A DNA stretch of 64,000 bases from an uncultured Pelosinus sp. (GCA_900550105.1 URQW01000002.1:1-64000), one strand, 5' to 3'; shown: positions 8,655 to 17,772, counted from the stretch's first letter. Notes: a model not told the origin generated them from the sequence alone. Numbers and translations: made by a program.

Positions 8655-9230
8655 ATGCCAAAACGCTTGCTATTGCTCTTTTTCGCAGCCTTCTTACTCC
8701 TAGGAACCCATCCGGTCTTTGCCGCCATCTATATAGATAAGGACAATGCGTTCCAAATGACAACACCGCCGAACTGGACTGTCATGGAGCAATATACAGT
8801 AACAGGTAAAACGATCGTGCTCACGCCTTCTGGTTTTGGCACAACGGCAATCATTGCTAGTGTTGCTCCCGTTGACCCGCTGGATGATTCCCATAAAAGC
8901 TTTGCCGACTATAACGAGGCTGAACTCACAGAGCTTATTGATGGAATCAAGCAAGAAATTTTTCATACGATTCCCTCTGTCACTTTTGAAAAATCGCAAA
9001 TCCGCCTTTTCGGAAACAACAAAGCTCTACTGCTGAATTACCGCGATAAAGAAAAAAAATATTGTTTAGCCGAATTTTTGCAACAAGATCGACTCTATAT
9101 GTTCATTTTTTCGGCACCGCCGCAGGAATACCAAGAAACAGTGCCGCCCTTCTTCCAAATGCTTACAAGTATCCAATTTCTTGCCGAAGCTGGGCCTAAC
9201 CAGCCTTCCCAAGACATTCCGTTAATTTAA
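8655..9230 (+). CDS. Secreted protein of unknown function (PsbP/DUF1795-like shape)
   Basis: 191 residues from the ATG at 8655, chosen because GAAAGGAGC precedes it and a clear signal peptide follows (positive MPKR, hydrophobic core, VFA cleavage near residue 23). The reading frame is open from 8547, but the extra N-terminus has no ribosome site. The mature protein has a pattern of short beta strands (FQMTTPPNWTV, IRLFGNNKALLL, DRLYMFIFSAP) resembling small PsbP-like or DUF1795 proteins. That similarity is only by eye. It is 13 bp upstream of an outer-membrane-like protein gene and probably co-expressed with it. Confidence 0.65.
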   Translation: MPKRLLLLFFAAFLLLGTHPVFAAIYIDKDNAFQMTTPPNWTVMEQYTVTGKTIVLTPSGFGTTAIIASVAPVDPLDDSHKSFADYNEAELTELIDGIKQEIFHTIPSVTFEKSQIRLFGNNKALLLNYRDKEKKYCLAEFLQQDRLYMFIFSAPPQEYQETVPPFFQMLTSIQFLAEAGPNQPSQDIPLI

Positions 9231-9243
9231 AAGAAGCCTCATA

Positions 9244-10077
9244 ATGCGTTGCGTTTTCCTACTGTTTCTTGTTTTCTTTCTTGCCTCGCCCCCCGTCTTT
9301 GCCAACTCTTTAACGGGTACAACAAGCTACGAGTATACCAAGCAAGCTGGTCAATCAAAGCAGCTGACCCAGGATATTACAGCAAGTATGACGATCAATG
9401 CCACCCCCTCACTTTGGCTTGGCACTACCGTAGAGTCAAATCATACTAATGGACAAAATCCCGTGAATACAGTAAACGATTTTTATCTCCGCTTTCATCC
9501 CGCTGACAATGAATATACAATTGGTAAACAAAGCTGTATTTTAGGCAATGGCCTAATCGCCAGCATCAGTGGCGCTACTGGAATTCAAACTTATATTAAA
9601 ACTGCCGACCACCAAACAATTTCTCTCTTCTATGGTAAAAAAAGTCGACCGTTTACAGCAATTGAAATTTCCCCTGACATAGCGCAATCTTTAACCGTAG
9701 AGTTAAGCTACTTTCGTGAACAAAACAGCTATGTGGGGCTTACGGCACAACAACAACTCTCTCCCCGACTATCCCTTACTGTAGATGTAGCCACAAATCT
9801 TACGCAAGGCTCCAAAGGCTATCTTATTACTCTTGCCCAAGGCGATTTACAAGTTCCTGGCAGCACCCTCTTGTCTGTGGAGTATCATAACATTGCCGCA
9901 GGCGCCGTATCAGCCTACTGTACTGATTCCACTTATGATAATTCTACTGGCCTGCATCTAGAATTAAATCGTAAAATAGGAGCAAACAGCATCCTAACAA
10001 TATATCGCGATTTTTCTCGCTCCTTTACAGCTACCCGCAACGCTAAAACTTATCTCGCTTTATCGAATGTCTTCTAG
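9244..10077 (+). CDS. Putative outer-membrane beta-barrel protein
   Basis: 277 residues with an N-terminal signal peptide (LFLVFFLASPPVFA, cleavage near 20). The rest is rich in alternating polar/hydrophobic strands with Tyr and Thr, such as NDFYLRFHPADNEYTIG, SLTVELSYFRE and SILTIYRDFSRSF. It ends in a terminal Phe, the typical outer-membrane barrel signature. No family is recognised. The ribosome site is weak, so translation is likely coupled to the upstream secreted protein 13 bp away. It supports a diderm envelope. A terminator follows. Confidence 0.6.
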   Translation: MRCVFLLFLVFFLASPPVFANSLTGTTSYEYTKQAGQSKQLTQDITASMTINATPSLWLGTTVESNHTNGQNPVNTVNDFYLRFHPADNEYTIGKQSCILGNGLIASISGATGIQTYIKTADHQTISLFYGKKSRPFTAIEISPDIAQSLTVELSYFREQNSYVGLTAQQQLSPRLSLTVDVATNLTQGSKGYLITLAQGDLQVPGSTLLSVEYHNIAAGAVSAYCTDSTYDNSTGLHLELNRKIGANSILTIYRDFSRSFTATRNAKTYLALSNVF

Positions 10078-10107
10078 TTATAAAACGTCATTGAATCACG
10101 CTAAGAC

Positions 10108-10158
10108 AAAAATCCTCTAGTGATTTTGCCATTTGGCAGTATCCCTAGAGGATTTTTA
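10108..10158. terminator. Terminator after barrel-protein gene
   Basis: Arms AAAATCCTCTAG and CTAGAGGATTTTT with a loop of about 25 bases, then T-rich sequence. It lies between convergent genes and may act in both directions. Confidence 0.7.
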
Positions 10159-10165
10159 TTTTAGA

Positions 10166-10522
10166 TTAATTTCCCGAAGAGGCAATGACAGCACCAATCA
10201 AAACAGCAGCTATAATCCGCATTTCTCGTTCATGCCGTTCTCTTTCCTGCTCCTGCCGCCTATGCCATTCTCGTTCGCTTTCATGAGGATGACGCCGCAT
10301 TTCATGCTCATGTCGTTTCTGCTCTTCCCGCATTCTGCGATCATGTTCACGCTGTCTTTCTTCATGCTCGCGCTCTCGTTCCATGTGATGCCGATCGTCT
10401 AATTGAATCACTGAGCGATTCTCCTGAGTGAGCGGCGATGCCTCAAGTACTGAAACGCCCCAGCCGATCTGCATCATGCCAACAAGCGAATAAATCATTA
10501 TTTTTTTCCCCACTCTTTTCAT
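10166..10522 (-). CDS. Small exported highly charged Arg/Glu/His-rich protein
   Basis: 118 residues. A signal-peptide-like N-terminus (KRVGKKIMIYSLVGMMQIGWGVSVLEA) is followed by a continuous charged segment at about residues 44-98. That segment consists almost only of Arg, Glu, His, Gln and Met and is predicted to be a long single helix or coiled coil. The last 18 residues (IIAAVLIGAVIASSG) are hydrophobic and could be a membrane anchor. The start is ATG, but the ribosome site is only AGGGGGAGG at about 14 bases. No family is recognised. A periplasm-spanning helix or metal-binding role are possibilities only. Confidence 0.5.
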   Translation of the reverse strand: MKRVGKKIMIYSLVGMMQIGWGVSVLEASPLTQENRSVIQLDDRHHMEREREHEERQREHDRRMREEQKRHEHEMRRHPHESEREWHRRQEQERERHEREMRIIAAVLIGAVIASSGN

Positions 10523-10590
10523 AAAGTAGCCTCCCCCTAAAAATTCCTTGCTTATAAGATAACAGGAACGTATGACAAATTAATGACACC

Positions 10591-12294
10591 TTAATAGTCC
10601 CAAAAGAACCGTCCTTTCAGTAATTTTTCGCTTAAAAGATTCCATTCATCAGCAGGCAAAGTGGTTTTCATTTCAGTAAGCAGCGCCTGTTTATCAAAAC
10701 GATCATGAACCATTGCAATATGAGCCCCAGATGCATCGGCGTCAAGTTCCAAGAAAGCGCCTTGCTGTTTATTTTTCGGCCACATTTCCCATTGTACGAA
10801 TCCCGAACTATTAGGGTTGCCTGTATAAAGAAAATTCTTCACATACGCAGCCAAGGCTACACTTAGTTCATCTCTCCCTGGTTTATTGGCCTTGGTATAG
10901 TAGATATTCGGAAACAGCTTTTGAAAAGGAAACTCTTCATGCCCTGTATAAAAATCAATGTCAGCAGCATGGGCTGCGCCAAGCAGTTGATTCCACGGCG
11001 CAGCAATGGCAGCTTCATTTCTTCCCCAAGCAAAACGATAGACATATATAGGCGGTTGTTTAGCATTCCCCCTTAATAGATCGGCTGCTCGTTCCGACAC
11101 AAACCCAGAGAACATTTTACCGCCAAATTCGACGCTAGCTTGATACAATTTAAACTTAGCTTCGTCCTGCAAAATACTGCGATCTTTTAGCGCTGCCGCA
11201 AAATAAGGTTCAACGACAGTATAGTAGGCAAACTCACGAGCCATGCTACCTAGCACTAGCGGAACTTGATTATAGTTGCCGCTTGTAATAACGGCGGCGC
11301 CGTCTTTAGGAATAACATAGCCATCGGCAAACAGATGGGGAAAAGGCGCCATGCGAATATTATCAGGCCTTGGTGGCGTTACTGACGCCATATCAAGACT
11401 ACGCAGGTAGTTCGCAGTTTCCGTCGCCGAATGTGCAACAAGCCACTTTTCAGCCGCAGCTTCGTCAGCGGCTTCGCCTGTTTTCACTAGAATCTTTTTC
11501 ACATAAGCCTGACTAAAAGCCTCTCCCTGCTCCGGTTTAGCAAAGGTAAATCCGCCGCTCAAGGCCATGGCTTTTTGAAATAACCCCTTCCCTAAAGGAG
11601 AAAGCAGAGCCGCCATCACATCGCGCGCACCGGCAGACTGACCGGAAAGAGTTACATTATGGGGATTACCGCCGAAACTTTCAATCGATCCTTGTACCCA
11701 TTCCAAGGACTTCAAGATATCTAGCAAACCGTAATTTCCCGAGTCATCTAGCGGATCTCCCGTCTTTAGGGCGCTGTAATTTAACCAGCCCAAAGCTCCC
11801 AACCGATAATTCACGGAAACAATAATACTATTTGTACGCGTCGCTAAAAGATCGCCTTTAAAGGTCTCACCTGATCCATTGAAATTCCCACCACCATGCA
11901 CAAAAACAAGGACAGGTAGATTTTGTTCATTCGTAGCTGGACGCCATATATTGAGATACAAACAATCTTCGCTCCCAAGCAGTTTTGCTCCCGCAAGCTG
12001 CGCACTAGCCTTTGAAAATTTCTTAGTCGACAAAACGCCGCTCCAAGCGTCCACAGTCTGCGGCGCCCGCCAGCGAAGCTCGTCAATTGGCGGTTTCGCA
12101 TAGGGAACCCCCAGCCAGGCAAAGGTTTTCGTTGTTTGATCTTCGACGCCTTCCACGCTGCCATATTTCGTTGCTTGCAAAACTTTCCCCTGATAGGCCA
12201 AAGTATTAGGGCTTGTCTGACCCGCGCCATAGGCAACCGTACCAAATAGAGCGATGGAAACCATGGTCATCAGCAAAGTGCGGATTTTTTTCAT
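10591..12294 (-). CDS. Secreted type B carboxylesterase
   Basis: A 567-residue alpha/beta-hydrolase of the type B carboxylesterase/lipase family. A signal peptide ends near residue 24 (TVAYGA). The oxyanion motif HGGG is at 133-136, and the nucleophile Ser220 lies in GQSAG. The catalytic His is probably in LLGAAHAADIDF, about 50 residues after the Glu region. Length is normal for the family. It hydrolyses carboxylic esters outside the cytoplasm; the natural substrate is unknown. A strong ATAGGAGG site precedes the ATG. It is monocistronic and divergent from the DapA-family gene. Confidence 0.88.
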   Translation of the reverse strand: MKKIRTLLMTMVSIALFGTVAYGAGQTSPNTLAYQGKVLQATKYGSVEGVEDQTTKTFAWLGVPYAKPPIDELRWRAPQTVDAWSGVLSTKKFSKASAQLAGAKLLGSEDCLYLNIWRPATNEQNLPVLVFVHGGGNFNGSGETFKGDLLATRTNSIIVSVNYRLGALGWLNYSALKTGDPLDDSGNYGLLDILKSLEWVQGSIESFGGNPHNVTLSGQSAGARDVMAALLSPLGKGLFQKAMALSGGFTFAKPEQGEAFSQAYVKKILVKTGEAADEAAAEKWLVAHSATETANYLRSLDMASVTPPRPDNIRMAPFPHLFADGYVIPKDGAAVITSGNYNQVPLVLGSMAREFAYYTVVEPYFAAALKDRSILQDEAKFKLYQASVEFGGKMFSGFVSERAADLLRGNAKQPPIYVYRFAWGRNEAAIAAPWNQLLGAAHAADIDFYTGHEEFPFQKLFPNIYYTKANKPGRDELSVALAAYVKNFLYTGNPNSSGFVQWEMWPKNKQQGAFLELDADASGAHIAMVHDRFDKQALLTEMKTTLPADEWNLLSEKLLKGRFFWDY

Positions 12295-12468
12295 AAGGAC
12301 CTCCTATTATCACCGAATCAGCAATCTTTTTTTCAGTATAAAATAAGGCTAGGAAATAAGCCACTATTTTTACCTTTTCCCGCCCCCATAAAGGAATTGA
12401 CTGAAAAAAGCGGAAATAGTAGCAAGAAAGCAAATGGAACCCGTAAGGGAAAAGGAGATGGTGAAAGT

Positions 12469-13362
12469 ATGTTTCGCGGAATTATTACACCAGTCATTAC
12501 CCCATTAAAAGAAAATCGAGAGCTTGACTTTGCCGGCATGGAAGCCGTCATTGAACATCTAATTGGCGGCGGCATGAACGGCTTGCTATTTTTAGGAAGC
12601 CTTGGCGAATTCTTTGCTTTGACAAGCGCCGAGAAAAAAGAACTCATTCGCTTTGTTGTAGCGAAGGTGAATAACCGAATTCCCGTTCTTATCGGCACAG
12701 GCGGCACTGTTGTATCGGAAGTAATTGAACTCACCCAATTTGCTAAAGAAGCAGGCGCTGACGGCGCCGTGCTGATTTCTCCTTACTATTTCAGCCTCAA
12801 CGAAGCAACGATTGCCGCTTATTATGAAGAAATTGCGAAAAACACGAGTTTACCTTTACTTATCTATAATTTTCCTGACCGAACCAGCGTGAATCTCAGC
12901 CCGCAGTTAATTGCTAATCTGGCCAAAAACTATCCTCAAATTGTGGGAATGAAGGACACGGTAGATAATATCAGCCATACGCGCGAATTAATTCAAACGG
13001 TTAAAACAGTTGCACCAGACTTCTCCATCTTGTCAGGCTTCGACGAATATTTACTTCCTAATCTTATGGCAGGCGGCGACGGTGTCATCTGCGGTCTGAC
13101 TAATATCGTTCCGGAGCTGTTCAGCGCTCTGTTAATTAACTACCAGCAGGGGAACTTCGCCGCGATCGGCCATGGTCAAGAAAAAATCAATATTCTGATG
13201 AATCTTTATAAAGTTTCGCAGCCCTTCATCTCAGGAATCAAAGCAGCAACCGCCCTACGCGGGGTTCCCGTGACTTCTCTCTGCAAGGCGCCATCCTTGC
13301 CACTTACGACTGAGCAGGAAACAGAGGTCAAATTGTTGCTGAACAAAGCGCAAATTCTCTAA
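12469..13362 (+). CDS. DapA-family (class I) lyase/aldolase in sugar-acid operon
   Basis: 297 residues from ATG 12469, chosen because AAAAGGAGATGG precedes it and the family N-terminus (FRGIITPVITPL) begins here; the open frame upstream to 12397 is not used. It is a (beta/alpha)8 class I aldolase fold with a Tyr in the YNFPDRT motif and a Schiff-base Lys in GMKDTVDN. It is followed by the two parts of a UxaA-type dehydratase. The likely substrate is therefore a 2-keto-3-deoxy sugar acid rather than aspartate semialdehyde; lysine biosynthesis is unlikely from context. The exact substrate cannot be read from sequence. Confidence 0.8.
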   Translation: MFRGIITPVITPLKENRELDFAGMEAVIEHLIGGGMNGLLFLGSLGEFFALTSAEKKELIRFVVAKVNNRIPVLIGTGGTVVSEVIELTQFAKEAGADGAVLISPYYFSLNEATIAAYYEEIAKNTSLPLLIYNFPDRTSVNLSPQLIANLAKNYPQIVGMKDTVDNISHTRELIQTVKTVAPDFSILSGFDEYLLPNLMAGGDGVICGLTNIVPELFSALLINYQQGNFAAIGHGQEKINILMNLYKVSQPFISGIKAATALRGVPVTSLCKAPSLPLTTEQETEVKLLLNKAQIL

Positions 13363-13380
13363 AGTGGAGGAAGTCTGTTT

Positions 13381-13695
13381 ATGGAGACCACTATAAATGC
13401 CTTAATTGTCGATCCGAAAGACAGCGTAGCTGTGGCAGTGACACCCCTTATGGTCGGCGATCAAGCCTGTTTTCTCTTAAATAATAGCAAACAAGAGTTG
13501 CCGCTAGTAACGGCGGTTCCCATCTATCACAAATTCAGCCTCATATCCATTGCGAAAGGCGAAAAAATCTATAAATACGGCCAAGTCATTGGCCGAGCTA
13601 CTTGCGATATTGCGCCAGGCACGCACGTCCACAGTCATAATCTGATGAGTATCAGAGAAACGCTTGCCTCTCAAGAAGGAGGGCAAACCAATTGA
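13381..13695 (+). CDS. UxaA-family dehydratase, small SAF-domain subunit
   Basis: 104 residues forming a SAF domain, equivalent to the N-terminal part of altronate/galactarate dehydratases. The end has the family GTHVHSHNLMS motif, in which the histidines contact the metal site in related enzymes. GTGGAGG precedes the ATG. Its TGA stop overlaps the TTG start of the large subunit (TTGA at 13692-13695), so the two are translationally coupled halves of one enzyme. Together they would dehydrate a sugar acid to a 2-keto-3-deoxy acid. Confidence 0.82.
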   Translation: METTINALIVDPKDSVAVAVTPLMVGDQACFLLNNSKQELPLVTAVPIYHKFSLISIAKGEKIYKYGQVIGRATCDIAPGTHVHSHNLMSIRETLASQEGGQTN

Positions 13696-14849
13696 ACTTT
13701 TTAGGTTATAAACGGCCCGATGGAAAAGTAGGCATCCGCAATCTCGTTTTACTTTTGCCTACCTCAGCCTGCTCCAGTGAGACTTGCCGCATGGCCGCCA
13801 GTCAAGTTCAGGGAGCGATCAGTATTGTCAACCAAAACGGTTGCGCACAGGTAGAAGGCGATCTAGCAATTACCAAAGAAGTCCTGTCAGGCCTTGCCGC
13901 CAATCCAAATGTATATGGAACCATCCTCATCGGCCTCGGCTGTGAAAATGCCCAACCTGATGATATGGAAAAACTGATTCAAAGTAAAACGAACAAACCC
14001 TTGCACAAACTTGTGATTCAGCAGGAAGGCGGCACAATTGCTACCATAAAAAAAGCAGTAGAACTTGCCCGTCAGCTTGCCACGGAAGCATCCTGCCTGC
14101 AGCGGAAGTCTTTCCCTTTATCAGAATTAATTGTGGGCACAAACTGCGGCGGCTCTGATCCAACGTCAGGGCTGGCAGCAAATCCGGTTGTGGGAAATTT
14201 AAGTGACCGCCTTGTTGACCTTGGCTCAACTTCGATTCTCTGTGAGACAACCGAGTTTATCGGCGCCGAACACATTTTAGCGAAACAGGCCGCTACGCCG
14301 GAAATCGCCGAACAAATATATACCATTATCAAACGCTATGAACAACATTTAGCCAAAGTAGGAGAAAGCTTGCACAATGGCAACCCTTCTCCAGGCAATA
14401 AGGCCGGGGGTATTACTACGTTAGAAGAAAAATCACTTGGCTGTATTCATAAGGGCGGACACCGCCCGATCAGAGAGGTCTTCGACTACGCCCAACGCCC
14501 TACTAAAAAGGGCCTTGTCATTATGGACACGCCAGGCTATGACATCGCTTCAGTAACAGGCGTAGCGGCGGGCGGAGCACAGGTTATGGTCTTTACGACA
14601 GGCCGCGGCACGCCAACAGGCAATCCGATTATGCCAGTATTAAAACTCACAGGAAACAAGGATACCTATGAATGTATGAAAGACAACATAGACTTTGACG
14701 CCAGTCCAGTTTTTCAAGGCGTAGCAATTGAATCCCTGGGTGAAAAACTTTTACACGAAGTACTAGCCGTCGCCAATGGAAAAATAGTAAAAGCAGAAGC
14801 CTTAGGATTTAATGATATTGCCATCAGCCGCCTCTGTAACTACGTGTAA
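13692..14849 (+). CDS. UxaA-family dehydratase, large subunit
   Basis: 385 residues of the D-galactarate dehydratase/altronate hydrolase C-terminal family. Motifs visible are GYKRPDGKVGIRN at the N-terminus, GTNCGGSDPTSG near 150 with metal-site Cys, and the PTGNPIMPVLK segment near 310. The start is TTG, overlapping the small-subunit stop, after an AAGGAGGG site at 13676-13683. With the DapA-family protein it forms a three-gene sugar-acid catabolic operon. Substrates could be altronate, galactarate or another hydroxy acid. A terminator follows immediately. Confidence 0.85.
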   Translation: MNFLGYKRPDGKVGIRNLVLLLPTSACSSETCRMAASQVQGAISIVNQNGCAQVEGDLAITKEVLSGLAANPNVYGTILIGLGCENAQPDDMEKLIQSKTNKPLHKLVIQQEGGTIATIKKAVELARQLATEASCLQRKSFPLSELIVGTNCGGSDPTSGLAANPVVGNLSDRLVDLGSTSILCETTEFIGAEHILAKQAATPEIAEQIYTIIKRYEQHLAKVGESLHNGNPSPGNKAGGITTLEEKSLGCIHKGGHRPIREVFDYAQRPTKKGLVIMDTPGYDIASVTGVAAGGAQVMVFTTGRGTPTGNPIMPVLKLTGNKDTYECMKDNIDFDASPVFQGVAIESLGEKLLHEVLAVANGKIVKAEALGFNDIAISRLCNYV

Positions 14850-14898
14850 AAAAAGAGCAAGAGCCGATTGGATTCGTTCCAGTTGACTCTTGCTTTTT
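14850..14898 (+). terminator. Terminator of sugar-acid operon
   Basis: Arms AAAAAGAGCAAGAG and CTCTTGCTTTTT around a 20-odd base loop, directly after the dehydratase stop codon. Confidence 0.75.
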
Positions 14899-14996
14899 CA
14901 CCATTCCCGAGAAAAAACGACTCAGCTATTAAGAAATCCCTGAAAATAGTCGATATTTACTATATAAATATTATTTTAATTGGAGATGACGAATGA

Positions 14997-15476
14997 ATGG
15001 ACTTATCAGGAATTTCTTCGTTGACCGGATCTCAGTCGCTAGAAAATCAAATACAAAACAACTCATCGCAAGATGACAGCAGCAACGCTTCCGGCTGGAG
15101 ATATGTAACGATTCAGGAAGGCAATAAGATTTGTACATATATTATGATTGGCAAAAACATGAAGATTCTTGTCGGCGAAACTGCTGCTAAAGACAAAGAC
15201 GATGATCCACAGAAAGCAGCAAAAGATAGGCAACAGACCGAAAAAACAGCCGATCAGTCAAAATCCACAGAACAAGCAACTGCCACAAACCAGGCCAAAA
15301 GCAAAACAAAAAAAGCAGAAGAAGTAGTGCCTTTTCTTGCTGATACGAGAATGCTTGGCTTAACAGCGTTGCATCAACAACGAATGTGGGAAATAATGGC
15401 TAACCTGGGAAACCAGACCGACACTGACAAAGTAGCAAAAACAAGTGAGTCTGATACGAACAGTACCCTTAAATAA
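14997..15476 (+). CDS. Hypothetical Lys/Ala/Gln-rich protein
   Basis: 159 residues with no signal peptide or membrane segment. It has a Ser/Asn/Gln-rich head, a short central block (GWRYVTIQEGNKICTYIMIGKNMKILVGE) that looks beta-structured, a low-complexity Lys/Ala/Thr/Gln linker at about 60-105, and a C-terminal Met/Leu helix. TTGGAGATG precedes the start. A T-rich terminator follows. The central block reads like a small conserved domain seen next to flagellar or envelope genes, but I do not recognise a family. Confidence 0.5.
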   Translation: MDLSGISSLTGSQSLENQIQNNSSQDDSSNASGWRYVTIQEGNKICTYIMIGKNMKILVGETAAKDKDDDPQKAAKDRQQTEKTADQSKSTEQATATNQAKSKTKKAEEVVPFLADTRMLGLTALHQQRMWEIMANLGNQTDTDKVAKTSESDTNSTLK

Positions 15477-15517
15477 TCAAGAACAGCCAGATAACGGGTG
15501 GAATTATCTTTTCCATC

Positions 15518-15542
15518 AGCCCCTATAAAGGGGCTTTTTTTT
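15518..15542. terminator. Short GC-rich terminator
   Basis: AGCCCC-TATAAA-GGGGCT followed by eight T residues. It sits between two convergent genes and works for the hypothetical gene at 14997. Confidence 0.8.
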
Positions 15543-16761
15543 ATGCTTTACGCGAACAAGGATCCAGTGTCGTTGCATGATCTTTCACTGTAGTTTTTCG
15601 GTCAAAAGACCAGCTTACTAAGGTGATCATTAGTCCCGCAAAAGTAACGGATGCTGCCGCCATTGGAATAGCATTTAGACCCAGGCTGCTATTGATAACA
15701 AGCCCACCGAGAAATGCCCCGCCGGCATTGCCAAGATTAAAAGAACTAATATTCAATGCTGCCGCAATACTTGGAGCTGTCTTTGCCACTGCTAATACTC
15801 GCATTTGCAATGCTGGCACGATAGCAAAGGCTGCAATTCCCCATAAGAATATGGTAAGAAGCGCCGCCCATTTTTCATGACTAGTAAAGGTGAACCCAGC
15901 TAATATGGCAGCTAGTAGTAGTAGCATCCCCGCCAGGGACGGCATCAATTTCCAATCCGATAATTTACCGCCAATCAGATTTCCGATTGTCATTCCCAAT
16001 CCGAATAAAAGCAAAATGGGAGTAATAGCCGCTTCGCTAAAGCCAGTAATGTCGGTCAATAGGGGAGCGATATAGGTGAATGCGGTAAAGACTCCGCCAA
16101 AACCTAGCACGGTCATTAATAAAGCCAGGATTACCTGTTTATTATATAGAACCTGTAGTTCCTGACTCAGACTCGCTGGTTTATCCGGCTCTAAGTGGGG
16201 AATGAGCAGGGCAATGCCTCCTAACGAAATACCGCCTAACAAGCTCACAAAACCAAAGGTCATCCGCCAGCCCCAGTTGTGGCCAATATAAGTACCCAAT
16301 GGAACGCCTAAAATATTGGCTAACGTGAGTCCAGCAAACATCATTGCTACTGCCCGGGATTGCTGTTCTTGTTTGACTAACCGTGTGGCGACAACAGAAC
16401 CTACACCGAAAAAGGTGCCGTGAGTAAAAGAAGCGACAATTCGAGCCGCCATAAGTACAGTATAGTTAGGAGCAACTACAGCTAATACGTTTCCTGCAAT
16501 AAAGACTAGCATCAATCGGAAAAGCAATTTTTTGCGTGGTAATTGCCTTGTTAAGAACGTGATCACCGGCCCGCCCAGCGCTACTCCAATGGCATAACCG
16601 CTAATTAAAAGACCCGCAGCACTAATAGATACTTGTAAATCGGTTGCAACATCTAACAATATCCCCATAATGACGAATTCAGTGGTTCCAATGGAAAAAG
16701 CACTGATGAGCAGGGCAACGATTGCCAACGGGATTTTGGGTCCACTTTTATTTTCAATCAT
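15541..16761 (-). CDS. MFS transporter, DHA1 family (AraJ/YdhP-like efflux)
   Basis: 406 residues from the ATG at 16761, preceded by AAAGGAGAG; the frame is open to 16968, but that extension has no ribosome site. Twelve hydrophobic segments are seen, with GTTEFVIMGILLDVATDL in TM1 and the MFS motif GGPVITFLTRQLPRKK between TM2 and TM3. This matches drug:H+ antiporter family 1 proteins such as AraJ, YdhP and chloramphenicol-resistance pumps. The substrate is unknown. It is divergent from an SDR gene over a shared 297-bp region, a common arrangement for a stress-induced pair. Confidence 0.85.
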   Translation of the reverse strand: MIENKSGPKIPLAIVALLISAFSIGTTEFVIMGILLDVATDLQVSISAAGLLISGYAIGVALGGPVITFLTRQLPRKKLLFRLMLVFIAGNVLAVVAPNYTVLMAARIVASFTHGTFFGVGSVVATRLVKQEQQSRAVAMMFAGLTLANILGVPLGTYIGHNWGWRMTFGFVSLLGGISLGGIALLIPHLEPDKPASLSQELQVLYNKQVILALLMTVLGFGGVFTAFTYIAPLLTDITGFSEAAITPILLLFGLGMTIGNLIGGKLSDWKLMPSLAGMLLLLAAILAGFTFTSHEKWAALLTIFLWGIAAFAIVPALQMRVLAVAKTAPSIAAALNISSFNLGNAGGAFLGGLVINSSLGLNAIPMAAASVTFAGLMITLVSWSFDRKTTVKDHATTLDPCSRKA

Positions 16762-17058
16762 AAGAATCTCTCCTTTATTGATGTATTGTTCGTTGCCGCT
16801 ATTATAAATCGTTTTATTCTTTTTAGGAAGAAGTGATATTTTTTTCATATAATTTCCCGAAGGAAAGTTTAGCAATATTGTTATTAGAGAAACAAAAAGT
16901 TGATGATTTGAAAGGACCGCAGCAAAATAAATAAGCAAGGTCCTTATAACTATCCTTTCGGAAATCATGTGAATTAAAATACACTACTTCACAAAATGAA
17001 GTTAAGCCATTACAATAACCTCAACAACCCTCAAGGGTATTTAAAGGAGGTTTTTCTA

Positions 17059-17772
17059 ATGTTACAAAGTAAACGAGTTGTTATAATTGGCGGAAGTTCA
17101 GGAATTGGTTTAGCAGCAACAAAACTGACTCTAGAACAAGGCGCGGAAGTGGTTATAGCAAGCCGCTCTGCGGAAAAACTGGAAAAGGCAAAAGCAGAAC
17201 TTGGCGGACAAATCAAAACTTATCGTCTAGATATTAGCAATGAAGATCAGGTGAAATCATTTTTTGAAATTGTCGGTACTATAGATCATCTAGTAGTTAC
17301 GGCTGCCGAAACCTCCGGTGGACCCTTTCTTTCTGCAGACACAACAAAGGATCATACGATGTTTGAAAACAAATTTTGGGGACAGTATTATGCAGCAAAG
17401 TATGGGGCCTCAGCAATTTCTCCCGGTGGGTCGATTACTTTGTTTTCAGGTATTGTAGCCTATAAAGCCATGGTTGGCTCAGCTACTCTTAGTGCAATTA
17501 ATGCAGCGGTGACTGCGTTAGGAAAAACTCTTGCGTTGGAACTGGCCCCCATTCGCGTCAATGTGATTTCACCGGGAATTATTGATACTCCGTCTCGAAG
17601 CAAAATGCCAGAAGTAGCACGTAACCAGTTCTATACAGAGCTAGCCGGTAAGCTGCCGCTAAAAAGAGTCGGAGCAGCAGAAGATGTTGCAAAAGGAATT
17701 GTTTATTTGCTGAATAACGACTTTGTTACTGGCACGGTATTGCATGTAGATGGTGGCCATAGACTGATTTAA
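17059..17772 (+). CDS. SDR-family protein lacking the canonical YxxxK pair
   Basis: 237 residues from the ATG at 17059 (AAAGGAGG upstream). It is a Rossmann-fold short-chain dehydrogenase with cofactor motif GGSSGIG at 11-17, and Arg36-Ser37 near the beta2 end suggests NADP preference. Where classical SDRs have Tyr-x3-Lys, the sequence reads LSAIN (about 144-148), so both catalytic residues are missing although a Ser near 130 remains. The C-terminal VTGTVLHVDGGHRL end is typical. It may bind nucleotide and act as a sensor, or use a different mechanism. It is divergent from the MFS gene. Confidence 0.8.
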   Translation: MLQSKRVVIIGGSSGIGLAATKLTLEQGAEVVIASRSAEKLEKAKAELGGQIKTYRLDISNEDQVKSFFEIVGTIDHLVVTAAETSGGPFLSADTTKDHTMFENKFWGQYYAAKYGASAISPGGSITLFSGIVAYKAMVGSATLSAINAAVTALGKTLALELAPIRVNVISPGIIDTPSRSKMPEVARNQFYTELAGKLPLKRVGAAEDVAKGIVYLLNNDFVTGTVLHVDGGHRLI

